Positions 25,477-36,067 of a stretch of DNA of 64,000 nt are shown piece by piece. The first letter of the stretch is position 1. The number at the start of each line of letters is the position of its first letter. Under the pieces are notes generated by a model. That model was not told where the DNA came from, did no database searches, and saw only the letters and a program-made list of their open reading frames with translations. Source of the DNA: Candidatus Rokuibacteriota bacterium (GTDB lineage: Bacteria > Methylomirabilota > Methylomirabilia > Rokubacteriales > CSP1-6); assembly GCA_016200085.1 (NCBI GenBank), contig JACQFL010000038.1, positions 62,001 through 126,000 of the forward strand, written 5' to 3'. The translations under genes and the position numbers were made by a program.

Positions 25477-25824
25477 ATGGCGCGGGTGGACTGGCGCTAC
25501 CACCGCAAGGGCTGACAGACCTGCGCCCGCGCGCAAGGGTTCCTTGCGAAGAAGAAGATCGAGGTCGCGACCACGGTCGACGCCAAGCAAGCGACGATGG
25601 GGCCGGAGCAGGCCCGCGCGCTGCTCAAGGACGTGGACGAGGTCTACGCGGCCAGGGGCAAGAAGGTGCTGCACTTCGATCTCAGGAAGACGAGGCCGGA
25701 CTGGGCCGTGCTCTCCGGCGCGATGCTCGGGCCGACGGGGAACCTTCGCGCGCCCACGCTGCGTCGCGGACGAACCCTGCTCGTCGGCTTCGACGAGGCG
25801 ACGTACGCGAAGATCCTCCGATGA
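25477..25824 (+). CDS. ArsC-family thioredoxin-fold selenoprotein, UxxC motif
   Basis: From ATG 25477 the frame is open to 25824 apart from a TGA at 25513-25515. Read as selenocysteine it gives 115 residues: VDWRYHRKG-U-QTCARAQGFL (Sec13, Cys16). An ArsC/Spx-like domain follows, ending GPTGNLRAPTLRRGRTLLVGF. Cysteine homologues with the same layout place Cys at this position. A 7-bp stem-loop lies after the UGA. The stop overlaps the ATG of the next gene (ATGA). The role is probably redox rather than arsenate reduction, but this is not settled by sequence. Confidence 0.85.
25532..25548 (+). promoter_or_regulatory. Bacterial SECIS-like stem-loop for the ArsC-type selenoprotein
   Basis: CGCAAGG (25532-25538) pairs perfectly with CCTTGCG (25542-25548) around a GTT loop. 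The loop starts 23 nt after the UGA and opens with G. Both features fall within general bSECIS limits. It sits inside the coding sequence. Confidence 0.7.
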
Positions 25825-26567
25825 GGCTGGCCCTCCGCGTCTTTCGTTGCACGCCGGGGACTGCCGGGGGTGACGGCGCGCACCGCTGGCAGGCGTACGA
25901 GGTGGAGGCCGGCGCCGACACGACCGTGCTCGACGCGCTCGTCGCCATCCAGCGCGAGCAGGACCCGACGCTCGCGTTCCGCTGGGCGTGCCGGGTGGGG
26001 ATGTGCGGCTCCTGCGCCATGGTGGTGAACGGGCGCGAGCGCTGGGCCTGCCGGATGCGGGTGCACGACCTCGGGCGCGTCACCCTCAGGGTCCGGCCGC
26101 TCTACCATTTTCCCGTCCTGCGCGACCTCGTGGTCGACATGGCGCCGTTCAACGCGCGCCTGCGCGCCGTCGATGGCGCCTTTCGGCCCCGCGCCGGGGC
26201 CGACTCCTACGCGCTCGTGCCGGGCGGCGGGGCCGAGCGGCGCGCCATCGACGTCGCCATCGAGTGCATCGGCTGCGGCATGTGCCTGTCGGCCTGCACG
26301 ATGGTCGCCCACGACCCGCGCTTTCCCGGCCCCGCCGCGCTCAACCGGGCCTTCACGCTGCAGCGGGATTCCCGCGAGGGCGGCGCCGAGGAGCGCTGGC
26401 CGCTGCTCCTCGACGAGGATGCCCTCACGCGGTGCCACGGGCAGGGGACCTGCACCGACGTCTGCCCGATGGGGCTGTCGCCCACCGATTCGATCCTGAA
26501 ATTGCGGCGCGCCGCGGTTCGGCGGGCGGTGGGCATCCCGCGCGGGCGCCGGCCCCGTGAGGGTTGA
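25821..26567 (+). CDS. Succinate dehydrogenase/fumarate reductase-type iron-sulfur subunit
   Basis: The 248-residue protein has all three cluster sites of SdhB/FrdB. The [2Fe-2S] site is Cys57, Cys62, Cys65 and Cys77 (CRVGMCGSC). The [4Fe-4S] site is CIGCGMCLSAC (149-159), and the third is CHGQGTCTDVC (205-215). It should pair with the flavoprotein at 17150 and the anchor at 21188. Its stop lies inside the TTGACA box of the next promoter. Confidence 0.85.
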   Translation: MRLALRVFRCTPGTAGGDGAHRWQAYEVEAGADTTVLDALVAIQREQDPTLAFRWACRVGMCGSCAMVVNGRERWACRMRVHDLGRVTLRVRPLYHFPVLRDLVVDMAPFNARLRAVDGAFRPRAGADSYALVPGGGAERRAIDVAIECIGCGMCLSACTMVAHDPRFPGPAALNRAFTLQRDSREGGAEERWPLLLDEDALTRCHGQGTCTDVCPMGLSPTDSILKLRRAAVRRAVGIPRGRRPREG

Positions 26568-26593
26568 CAGCCGTTCGCCGCGTTCGATAGAGT
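26564..26593 (+). promoter_or_regulatory. Likely sigma-70-type promoter for the DUF1326/DUF2182 pair
   Basis: A perfect -35 box TTGACA (26564-26569) is followed, after 18 bp, by TAGAGT (26588-26593). The DUF1326 start lies 41 bp further on, with a strong AAGGAGG site. It overlaps the stop of the preceding iron-sulfur gene. Confidence 0.5.
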
Positions 26594-26633
26594 CACGCCG
26601 TCCCACCTTCCTCCACGCGCGAAGGAGGCCATC

Positions 26634-27260
26634 ATGGCGACCGCCACGGCGACCCGCTGGACGATGATCGGCGAGGGATACGAGTTCTGCAACTGTGACT
26701 TCGGCTGCGGCTGCAACTTCGGCGGCTTCCCGAACTCCAAGGACGGCAGCTGTCGCGCGCTCGTCGGCTTCACGGTGAGGACGGGACGGTGCGGCGACGT
26801 CGACCTCGGCGGCGTGAAGGGCGCCGGCATCTTCGTGTGGCCCAAGGCGATCCACGAGGGCAACGGCCAGGCGGCCTTCGTCGTCGATCCCGCCACCACG
26901 GACAAGCAGGTCGAGGCCCTCGCCCAGATCTTCACCGGTCAGCTCGGCGGCCTGCCCTGGGAGGTGCTCGGCCCGACCTTCCAGGTGGCCGGCCTCGTGA
27001 AGGCGAAGATCACGATCGAGGGCAGCGGGCGCAAGAGCACCTTCCGGATCGAGGGCGTGGGAGAGGGGCGCGGCGACGCCCTGAAGAGCCCGGTCACCGG
27101 CGAGGACAACATCGTCAACGTCGACCTGCCCGACGGCTTCATCTGGAAGAAGGGCGAGGCCGGGCAGGGCTCGTTCCACGCCTCCGCGGCGGGCCTCTCC
27201 GTCGCGTTCGACAAGACGAGCTGGATCCACTACCAGTACGACTGGTCGAACGCGAAGTAG
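26634..27260 (+). CDS. DUF1326 domain-containing protein
   Basis: The 208-residue soluble protein begins with a cysteine-rich segment, FCNCDFGCGCNFGGF followed by GSCRA, that looks like a metal or redox site. The rest matches the DUF1326 family. It has a strong ribosome site (AAGGAGG) and its own likely promoter. The DUF2182 membrane gene follows after 13 bp, a very common pairing, so the two probably form a membrane-associated unit of unknown function, perhaps in metal handling. Confidence 0.85.
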   Translation: MATATATRWTMIGEGYEFCNCDFGCGCNFGGFPNSKDGSCRALVGFTVRTGRCGDVDLGGVKGAGIFVWPKAIHEGNGQAAFVVDPATTDKQVEALAQIFTGQLGGLPWEVLGPTFQVAGLVKAKITIEGSGRKSTFRIEGVGEGRGDALKSPVTGEDNIVNVDLPDGFIWKKGEAGQGSFHASAAGLSVAFDKTSWIHYQYDWSNAK

Positions 27261-27273
27261 CGGCGCGGCGCCG

Positions 27274-28062
27274 ATGTTCACCGCCGAGGCGCTCGCCCGG
27301 CGGGATCGCGCCGTCACCCTCACGGCCCTCGCGATCCTTGCCGCGCTGGCCTGGGTCTACCTCGTCCAGGCCGCGCGGGGCATGTCGGCGATGGAGATGC
27401 ACGCGGCCATGGGCATGGTGATGTCGCCCCTCCGCCCCTGGAGCCTTGTCGACGCCGGGCTGCTGTTCGTGATGTGGGCGGTGATGATGGTCGCGATGAT
27501 GCTGCCGTCCGCGTCGCCGATGATCCTGATGTTCGCGACCATCAACCGTCGACGTCTCGAGCAGGGCCGGCCGGCCGTCCGGATCGGGGTGTTCGCCGCC
27601 GGCTACGTCCTGCTCTGGACCGCCTTCGCCGCCGTCGCGGCGCTCGCGCAGTGGGCGCTGCACGCCGTCGCGTTCCTGTCGCCCGCCATGCTGGCCACGA
27701 GTCCCGTCCTCGGCGGCTCGCTCCTGGTCGCGGCCGGAGTGTTCCAGTGGTCGCGGCTCAAGGCCGCCTGCCTCGCGAACTGTCGGTCGCCCCTGGCGTT
27801 CCTCATGACCGAGTGGCGGGAAGGCGCCCGCGGGGCGTTCGTGATGGGGCTCCGGCACGGGACGTACTGCGTCGGGTGTTGCTGGCTGCTGATGGCGCTC
27901 CTGTTCGTCGCGGGCGTCATGAACCTGGTCTGGGTGGTGGCGCTCGCGGCGTTCGTCCTCGCCGAGAAGGCCGTGCCGGGTGGCGGGCGGGTCGCGCGCG
28001 CGGCCGGGATCCTGCTCGTCATCGGCGGCGCCGTCGTGCTCCTGCGTCCCTGGCTGGGCTGA
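27274..28062 (+). CDS. DUF2182 membrane protein (predicted metal-binding)
   Basis: The 262-residue protein has six or seven hydrophobic helices and DUF2182 hallmarks: a met-rich second helix (WAVMMVAMMLPSASPMILMF), the motif CLANCRSP, and GLRHGTYCVGCCW. The histidine, cysteines and methionines suggest metal binding. It forms a two-gene unit with the DUF1326 gene. It ends just before the palindrome CCGGCGCGCCGG (28079-28090). Confidence 0.85.
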   Translation: MFTAEALARRDRAVTLTALAILAALAWVYLVQAARGMSAMEMHAAMGMVMSPLRPWSLVDAGLLFVMWAVMMVAMMLPSASPMILMFATINRRRLEQGRPAVRIGVFAAGYVLLWTAFAAVAALAQWALHAVAFLSPAMLATSPVLGGSLLVAAGVFQWSRLKAACLANCRSPLAFLMTEWREGARGAFVMGLRHGTYCVGCCWLLMALLFVAGVMNLVWVVALAAFVLAEKAVPGGGRVARAAGILLVIGGAVVLLRPWLG

Positions 28063-28107
28063 GTCCGCTCGCCGTTTGCCGGCGCGCCGGGTAACTCCGC
28101 GCCGTCC

Positions 28108-28136
28108 TTGACCGTCACGCCGCATAGCGTTAAAGT
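28108..28136 (+). promoter_or_regulatory. Likely promoter of the TCA-cycle gene cluster
   Basis: TTGACC (28108-28113) and TAAAGT (28131-28136) are separated by 17 bp. They lie 87 bp before the aconitase start, in the only real gap at the head of the cluster. Confidence 0.55.
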
Positions 28137-28150
28137 GATTCGTCGCCCGT

Positions 28151-28182
28151 GCGCCCCTTTTCCGGGCTTCGGAGAGGGGCGC
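28151..28182 (+). promoter_or_regulatory. Leader hairpin upstream of aconitase
   Basis: GCGCCCCT (28151-28158) pairs with AGGGGCGC (28175-28182). Inside, TCCG pairs with CGGA around a GGCTT loop. It would form in the 5' leader just after the proposed promoter and 40 bp before the start codon. There is no U-tract, so it is more likely a stability or regulatory hairpin than a terminator. Confidence 0.4.
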
Positions 28183-28222
28183 GCGTGCGCGTGCTGCCCT
28201 GAGAACCGACGAGGAGGCCGCG

Positions 28223-30502
28223 ATGTCCGCCGCCGAGCCACTCCGCGCCCTGTACGCCTCCATGCCCGACCGCCTCGCGCAGGCCCGCCGCAAGTTCGGT
28301 CAGCCCCTCACGCTCAGCGAGAAGATCCTGGTCGCCCACTGCTGGAATTTCGACGCGCAGGAGTGGGACCGCGGCCGCGCCATCCTCCAGCTGCGCGTGG
28401 ACCGTGTCGCCCTGCAGGACGTCACCGGCCAGATGGCGCTCTTCCAGTTCATGATGTCCGGGCGCCAGCGTGTGGCGGTGGCCTCGACGATCCACTGCGA
28501 CCACCTGATCCGGGCCGAGAGCGGCGCGGCCGACGACCTGAGCCGCGCGATCAAGGAGAGCGAGGAGGTCTACAACTTCATCCGCTCCGCCGCGCGCAAG
28601 TACGGCCTCGGCTTCTGGCGCCCGGGCTCGGGCATCGTCCACCAGGTCGTGCTCGAGAACTACGCCACCCCGGGCACGCTCATGATCGCGGCCGACTCGC
28701 ACACCCCGAACGCCGGCGGGCTCGGCATGCTCGCGATCGGCGTCGGCGGGGCCGACTGCGGCGAGGCCATGGCCGGGCTGCCGTGGGAGGTGCTGCATCC
28801 CAAGCTCATCGGCGTGCGCCTCACCGGCAAGCTCTCGGGCTGGACCGCGCCCAAGGACGTGATCACGTACCTGTGCACCCTGCTCACCGTGAAGGGCGGG
28901 ACCAACAAGATCCTGGAATACTTCGGGCCGGGTGTGGAGTCGATCAGCGCGACGGGGAAGGCCACGATCTGCAACATGGGCGCGGAGCTCGGCGCCACCA
29001 CCTCCATCTTTCCCTTCGACGGGCGCATGGCGGCGTACCTGCGCGCCACGGACCGCGGCGATCTGGCGGCGCTCGCCGAGGAGTTCCGCGAGCACCTGGT
29101 GGCCGACCCCGCCACCGCGCAGGACCCCGCGAAGTTCTACGACGAGATCGTCGAGGTGAACCTCGACACGCTCGAGCCGCACGTGGTGGGGCCGCACTCG
29201 CCCGACCGCGGGCGGCCGATCTCGAAGCTGGCCGCCGAGGTCCGGGAGAACGGCTGGCCGGCGCCCATCACCAACGCCCTCATCGGCTCGTGCACGAACT
29301 CCTCCTACGAGGACATGCGCCGCGCTGCGCACGTCGCCATGCAGGGCTCCCGGGCCGGCCTGCGCGCGCGGGCGAAGTTCCTGGTCACTCCCGGCTCCGA
29401 GCGCATCTTCCAGACCATCAAGCGGGACGGCCTGATCGACCGGTTCACGCAGATCGGCGGCACCGTGCTGGCCAACGCCTGCGGCCCGTGCATCGGGCAG
29501 TGGAAGCGGACGGACATCGGCGCCGGCGAGACGAACACGATCGTGTCCTCCTTCAACCGGAACTTCCCGGGGCGCAACGACGGATCCCAGGCGACGCTGT
29601 CCTTCATCACCAGCCCGGAGATCGTCACGGCGCTGGCCTTCGCGGGCCGGCTCGACTTCAACCCGCTCACCGACACGCTGCCGGGTGCCGACGGCAAGCC
29701 GATGCGCTTCACGGCGCCCGAGGCGGAAGAGCTGCCGCGCGACGGCTTCGCCCGGGGCCAGGAGGGCTACGAGGAGCCGGCAGCCGATCCCGAGACGGTG
29801 AAGATCGAGATCGCCGAGAACAGCGAGCGTCTGCAGCTGCTGGGGCCCTTCCCGGCCTGGGACGGCAAGGACTACGTCGATCTGCCCATCCTCGTGAAGA
29901 CCAAGGGCAAGACCACGACCGATCACATCTCGCCGGCGGGGCCGTGGCTGCGCTTCCGCGGCCACCTGGACCGGATCAGCGACAACATGTTCATGGGCGC
30001 GCTCAACGCCTTCACGGGCGAGACGGGCAAGGGCGCCAACCCCCTCAGCGGCGCGGCCGGGCAGCCCCTGGCCAGGATCGCGCGCGAGCTGAAGGCCAGG
30101 GGCCAGCTCTGGATGGCGATCGGCGACGAGAACTACGGCGAGGGGTCGAGCCGCGAGCACGCTGCCATGTCGCCGCGCTACCTGGGCGGCGTCGCGGTCC
30201 TCGTGCGCAGCTTCGCGCGGATCCACGAGACGAACCTCAAGAAGCAAGGCATCCTGCCCCTGACCTTCAGCGACGGGCGCGACTACGACCGCTTCGAGCA
30301 GAACGACCGGGTCTCGATCACCGGTCTCGCGGCGCTCGCGCCGGGCCAGCCCGTGAAGATCCTGATCAGGAAGCCGGACGGGCGGACGGAAGAGGTCCAG
30401 GCGCGGCACACCCTGACACGGGAGCAGATCGCGTGGTTCCGGGCGGGCTCGGCGCTCAACGCGGGCCAGGCCCTCGATCCCACGACCGGCGCGGCCGTCT
30501 GA
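28223..30502 (+). CDS. acn: Aconitate hydratase
   Basis: The 759-residue TCA enzyme interconverts citrate and isocitrate with a [4Fe-4S] cluster held by cysteines in IGSCTNSSYEDM and NACGPCIGQW. Substrate and swivel-domain motifs (SREHAAMSPRYLGG) are intact. Length and sequence resemble the mitochondrial-type enzyme rather than the roughly 900-residue AcnA. A strong GAGGAGG site precedes the ATG. It heads a run of TCA genes reaching to ndk. Confidence 0.93.
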   Translation: MSAAEPLRALYASMPDRLAQARRKFGQPLTLSEKILVAHCWNFDAQEWDRGRAILQLRVDRVALQDVTGQMALFQFMMSGRQRVAVASTIHCDHLIRAESGAADDLSRAIKESEEVYNFIRSAARKYGLGFWRPGSGIVHQVVLENYATPGTLMIAADSHTPNAGGLGMLAIGVGGADCGEAMAGLPWEVLHPKLIGVRLTGKLSGWTAPKDVITYLCTLLTVKGGTNKILEYFGPGVESISATGKATICNMGAELGATTSIFPFDGRMAAYLRATDRGDLAALAEEFREHLVADPATAQDPAKFYDEIVEVNLDTLEPHVVGPHSPDRGRPISKLAAEVRENGWPAPITNALIGSCTNSSYEDMRRAAHVAMQGSRAGLRARAKFLVTPGSERIFQTIKRDGLIDRFTQIGGTVLANACGPCIGQWKRTDIGAGETNTIVSSFNRNFPGRNDGSQATLSFITSPEIVTALAFAGRLDFNPLTDTLPGADGKPMRFTAPEAEELPRDGFARGQEGYEEPAADPETVKIEIAENSERLQLLGPFPAWDGKDYVDLPILVKTKGKTTTDHISPAGPWLRFRGHLDRISDNMFMGALNAFTGETGKGANPLSGAAGQPLARIARELKARGQLWMAIGDENYGEGSSREHAAMSPRYLGGVAVLVRSFARIHETNLKKQGILPLTFSDGRDYDRFEQNDRVSITGLAALAPGQPVKILIRKPDGRTEEVQARHTLTREQIAWFRAGSALNAGQALDPTTGAAV

Positions 30503-30562
30503 GATGCAGGACGGCACGCGCGATCCCCACGACAGGGCGGCGAAGCCAGGAAAGGGCGTGTG

Positions 30563-32779
<2,217 letters not shown>

Positions 32780-32793
32780 GAAGGAGCGCGATC

Positions 32794-34197
32794 ATGGCCA
32801 GGCGTACCGCGCGCACGAAGCCGCCCGCTCGAGCATCGTCGCGGGCGAAGGCAGCCGGGGTGAAGAAGGCGGCGCCCAGGGCGCGCCGCGTCAGCCCGAT
32901 TCCTTCCGGGTACCACAGCGTCACGCCCTACCTGACCGTGCACGACGGTGTCGCCGCGCTCGACTTCTACCGGCGCGCCTTCGGGGCCAGGGAAAAGGAG
33001 CGCATGCCCGGGCCGGGGGGCAAGATCATGCACGCCGAGCTCACCCTCGGCGGCTCGGTCGTGATGCTGAGCGACGAGCTTCCCGGCAGCACGTGCCGAT
33101 CGCCGAAGTCGCTCGGGGGCACCACGGGCTCGATCTTCCTCTACGTCCCCGACGTCGATGCCGCGTTCAAGCGGGCGACCGACGCCGGCTGCACCAGCCT
33201 GATGCCGCCCACCGACATGTTCTGGGGCGACCGGTTTGCCCGGCTCGAGGACCCGTTCGGTAACCAGTGGGGCATGGCGACCCACAAGGAAGACCTGACG
33301 ATGGCCCAGATCGCCGCGCGCGAGGGCGGCCATGCCGCCGGGACAGGGCGCGCCATGAGAGACGTCCACGTCTCCGCCATCACCGACGCGGTCAAGAAGC
33401 TCTGCGTGGAGGCGAACTATCAGCTCGAGCCGGACATGCTGCGCGCCTTCGACCGCGCGCTCGCCACGGAGCGTTCGGCCGCGGGCAAGCAGGTGCTCCA
33501 GATCCTCAAGCAGAACGCCGAGATGGCGCGGACCAAGATGATTCCCTACTGCCAGGACACGGGCACCGTCATCTGCTTCGTCGAGCTGGGCCAGGACGTC
33601 CACGTCACCGGCGGTGCGCTCTCCGACGCCATCAACGCGGGCGTCAGCCAGGGGTACACCGAGGGGTACCTGCGCGCGTCGATGGTGCGCTCGCCGATCG
33701 ACCGCGTGAACACGGGTGACAACACGCCGGCGGTGATCCACACGGACGTGGTGCCGGGCGCCGCGCTCCGGATCTTGGTGATGGCCAAGGGCGGCGGCTG
33801 CGAGAACCGCTCGAAGTACAAGATGCTGACGCCGGCCGATGGCCTGCAAGGCGTGAAGGACTGGGTGCTGGAGTGCGTGAGGACGGCGGGCCCCGACGCA
33901 TGCCCGCCGCTCGTGCTCGGCGTGGGCGTCGGCGGCAACTTCGAGAAGTCGGCGATCCTGTCGAAGCGGGCGCTCTTTCGCGAGCTCGGCTCGCCGAATC
34001 CTGATCCCACCCTGGACGCGCTGGAGAAGGAATTGCTGGACCGCGCCAACCGGCTCGGCATCGGCCCTCAGGGCTACGGCGGCGACACCACCGCGTTCGG
34101 CATCCACGTCCTCGCGTACCCCTGCCACATCACCTCGCTGCCCGTGTCCGTCACCATCGAGTGCCACGCGCACCGGCACAAGGAAGTGACCCTGTGA
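32794..34197 (+). CDS. Fusion of a PhnB-like VOC domain with class I fumarase alpha subunit
   Basis: The 467-residue protein starts with a basic tail (residues 1-35), then a PhnB/glyoxalase-like VOC domain (about 40-165) with YHSVTPYLTVHDGVAALDFY and DPFGNQWGMATH. Residues 188-467 form a normal-length class I fumarate hydratase alpha subunit. Its cluster cysteines lie in PYCQDTGT, GGGCENRSKY and CPPLVLGVGVGG. The beta subunit gene follows one gene later. An internal ATG at 33355 could give a free fumarase alpha. No frameshift separates the two domains, so the fusion looks real, although the VOC domain has no obvious role in fumarate hydration. Confidence 0.88.
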   Translation: MARRTARTKPPARASSRAKAAGVKKAAPRARRVSPIPSGYHSVTPYLTVHDGVAALDFYRRAFGAREKERMPGPGGKIMHAELTLGGSVVMLSDELPGSTCRSPKSLGGTTGSIFLYVPDVDAAFKRATDAGCTSLMPPTDMFWGDRFARLEDPFGNQWGMATHKEDLTMAQIAAREGGHAAGTGRAMRDVHVSAITDAVKKLCVEANYQLEPDMLRAFDRALATERSAAGKQVLQILKQNAEMARTKMIPYCQDTGTVICFVELGQDVHVTGGALSDAINAGVSQGYTEGYLRASMVRSPIDRVNTGDNTPAVIHTDVVPGAALRILVMAKGGGCENRSKYKMLTPADGLQGVKDWVLECVRTAGPDACPPLVLGVGVGGNFEKSAILSKRALFRELGSPNPDPTLDALEKELLDRANRLGIGPQGYGGDTTAFGIHVLAYPCHITSLPVSVTIECHAHRHKEVTL

Positions 34198-34571
34198 GCC
34201 GCGCGGCCGCGATGGCGCTCGTCGCGGCGGTGGCCGTCGCCCCGGCGACGCAGGCGCGCGCCGAGCTCGGGCCCGAGGCGCTGCTCGGCGAGTGGTGCGG
34301 CCGCTGGATGACGCTCTCCCAGTACTCCGAGTACATGTGCCTCACCATCGACAGGGTCGAGCGCCCGGTCGTCGTCGGCCGGTACGAGACGCGAGGCACG
34401 CGGCCCGAGCGGACTTATACGGGGCCGTTCTACGGCACCCTGAAGGGCGACGAGCTGTCATTCAACCTCATGCGGCTGCCGGTGACGGTCAGCTTCGAGG
34501 GCGAGCGGGCGCGCGGCACCATGCGCGGCACGAAGGCGCCGAAGACCATCGAGCTGTTGAGGCAGAGATGA
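34194..34571 (+). CDS. Small secreted protein of unknown function between fumarase subunits
   Basis: A GTG at 34194 overlapping the fumarase alpha stop gives 125 residues, with AGGAAG upstream. A signal peptide ends near TQARAELG. The mature part is mostly beta-like, with two cysteines (EWCGRW, EYMCLT), and resembles small lipocalin-like barrels only loosely. I do not recognise the family. Its four-base overlap with both fumarase subunit genes suggests co-translation, which is odd for an exported protein. Confidence 0.6.
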   Translation: MSRAAAMALVAAVAVAPATQARAELGPEALLGEWCGRWMTLSQYSEYMCLTIDRVERPVVVGRYETRGTRPERTYTGPFYGTLKGDELSFNLMRLPVTVSFEGERARGTMRGTKAPKTIELLRQR

Positions 34572-35146
34572 TCCAGGCCGCCGCCGACGGGATCAAGGAC
34601 ATCCGGACGCCGCTGAGCGACGCGGACGTCGAGTCACTGAAGTCCGGTGACCGCGTGCGGATCACGGGGGTGATCTACACGGCGCGGGACGCTGCCCACG
34701 GGCGGCTGTTCCCGCTGATCGAGCAGGGGCAGCCGCTGCCCATCGACGTCAAGGGCGCCATCATCTATTACACCGGCCCGTCGCCGGCGCGGCCGGGCAA
34801 CGTGGTGGGGTCCGTCGGGCCCACCACGGCGAGCCGGATGGACAAGTTCACGCCGGCGCTGTTCAAGCTCGGGCTCAAGGGCACGATCGGCAAGGGCTAC
34901 CGCGGGCAGGCCGTGAAAGACGCGCTCAAGCAATACAAGAGCGTGTGCTTCGGCGCGATCGGCGGCGCGGGCGCGGTGCTGTCCGAGTTCGTCAAGAAGC
35001 TCGACGTCGTCGCCTACGAGGACCTCGGCACCGAAGCCATCCGCCGGCTGGAGGTCGAGGGCTTCCCGGCCATCGTGCTCTACGATTGCCACGGCGGGGA
35101 CCTCTACACGGACGGGCAGAAGGCGTACGCGCGGGAGGGCGCATGA
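34568..35146 (+). CDS. Class I fumarate hydratase beta subunit
   Basis: The 192-residue protein is the C-terminal half of two-subunit fumarase or tartrate dehydratase. Motifs are GDRVRITGVIYTARDAAH, IIYYTGPSPARPG and GPTTASRMDKF. It pairs with the alpha subunit at 32794 to convert fumarate to malate. L(+)-tartrate dehydratase is a possible alternative, but the TCA neighbours favour fumarase. It overlaps both neighbours by four bases. Confidence 0.88.
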   Translation: MIQAAADGIKDIRTPLSDADVESLKSGDRVRITGVIYTARDAAHGRLFPLIEQGQPLPIDVKGAIIYYTGPSPARPGNVVGSVGPTTASRMDKFTPALFKLGLKGTIGKGYRGQAVKDALKQYKSVCFGAIGGAGAVLSEFVKKLDVVAYEDLGTEAIRRLEVEGFPAIVLYDCHGGDLYTDGQKAYAREGA

Positions 35147-35976
35147 TCGGCCGGGTCCTGAAGGACCAGAGCGGGCGGGTGGGCGTGGCGGCGCGGCCGC
35201 CCATCGCGGCGGCGCACCTCCGCCAGGACACCTGGTGGGCGCTGCCCGTCACCGTCGTCGTCATGCTCGGCGCGTTCATCGTCTACTCGACGTGGGCGGC
35301 CCTGCAGAACGCGCACTACTTCGTGCCGCCGTACCTGTCGCCCTTCTACTCGCCGTGCATCTCCGCCACGTGTCTCCACCTGACGCTGGGCTGGGGACTG
35401 CCCGATGTGCGGCTGCCGATCATCGGCATCCTGTCGCCGGCGTTCCTGATCCTGTGGGGCCCGGGCCTGTTCCGGCTGACGTGCTACTACTACCGCAAGG
35501 CATACTACCGCTCGTTCTGGCTCGCGCCCGCCGCGTGCGCCGTGCGTGACGCGAAAGCGGGCTACACCGGCGAGACGCGGTCTCCGCTCATCGTCCAGAA
35601 CTTGCACCGGTACGCGTGGTACGTCGCGGTGATCTTCATCGTCTTCCTCACGTGGGACGCGCTGCTGGCCTTCCGCTTTCCGGCCCCGGGCGGCGGACAT
35701 CGGTTCGGCCTCGGGATCGGCACGCTCGTGATGTGGATCAACGTCGTCCTGCTCGCCGCCTACACGTTCTCGTGCCACTCCTGCCGGCACGTCTGCGGCG
35801 GCCACGTGGACTCGTTTTCCAGGGCGCCGGTCCGCTACAAGCTCTGGCGCCTGGTCAGCCGCCTGAACGAGCATCACCCGCTGTTCGCCTGGCTCTCGCT
35901 GTTCGCCGTGGGGCTCACCGACCTGTACATCCGGCTGGTGTCCATGGGCCTCATCCGGGACCTGAGGATGTTCTGA
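35143..35976 (+). CDS. sdhC: Succinate dehydrogenase membrane subunit (long five-helix type)
   Basis: The 277-residue integral membrane protein has about five hydrophobic helices and precedes sdhA and sdhB. Its size and order match the actinobacterial-type SDH anchor rather than the short SdhC/SdhD pair. Histidines and cysteines in NLHRYAWY and CHSCRHVCGG may bind heme or quinone-site groups. It overlaps the fumarase beta stop (ATGA). Confidence 0.75.
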   Translation: MIGRVLKDQSGRVGVAARPPIAAAHLRQDTWWALPVTVVVMLGAFIVYSTWAALQNAHYFVPPYLSPFYSPCISATCLHLTLGWGLPDVRLPIIGILSPAFLILWGPGLFRLTCYYYRKAYYRSFWLAPAACAVRDAKAGYTGETRSPLIVQNLHRYAWYVAVIFIVFLTWDALLAFRFPAPGGGHRFGLGIGTLVMWINVVLLAAYTFSCHSCRHVCGGHVDSFSRAPVRYKLWRLVSRLNEHHPLFAWLSLFAVGLTDLYIRLVSMGLIRDLRMF

Positions 35977-36067
35977 TGCTCCGTCGATCGGGCGGGCGGC
36001 TCATCGGCGCGGGTCCTGTCGGGGGGGCGGTGCTTGGTCCTACCACTTCGAACGTGACGGGCTTCTG

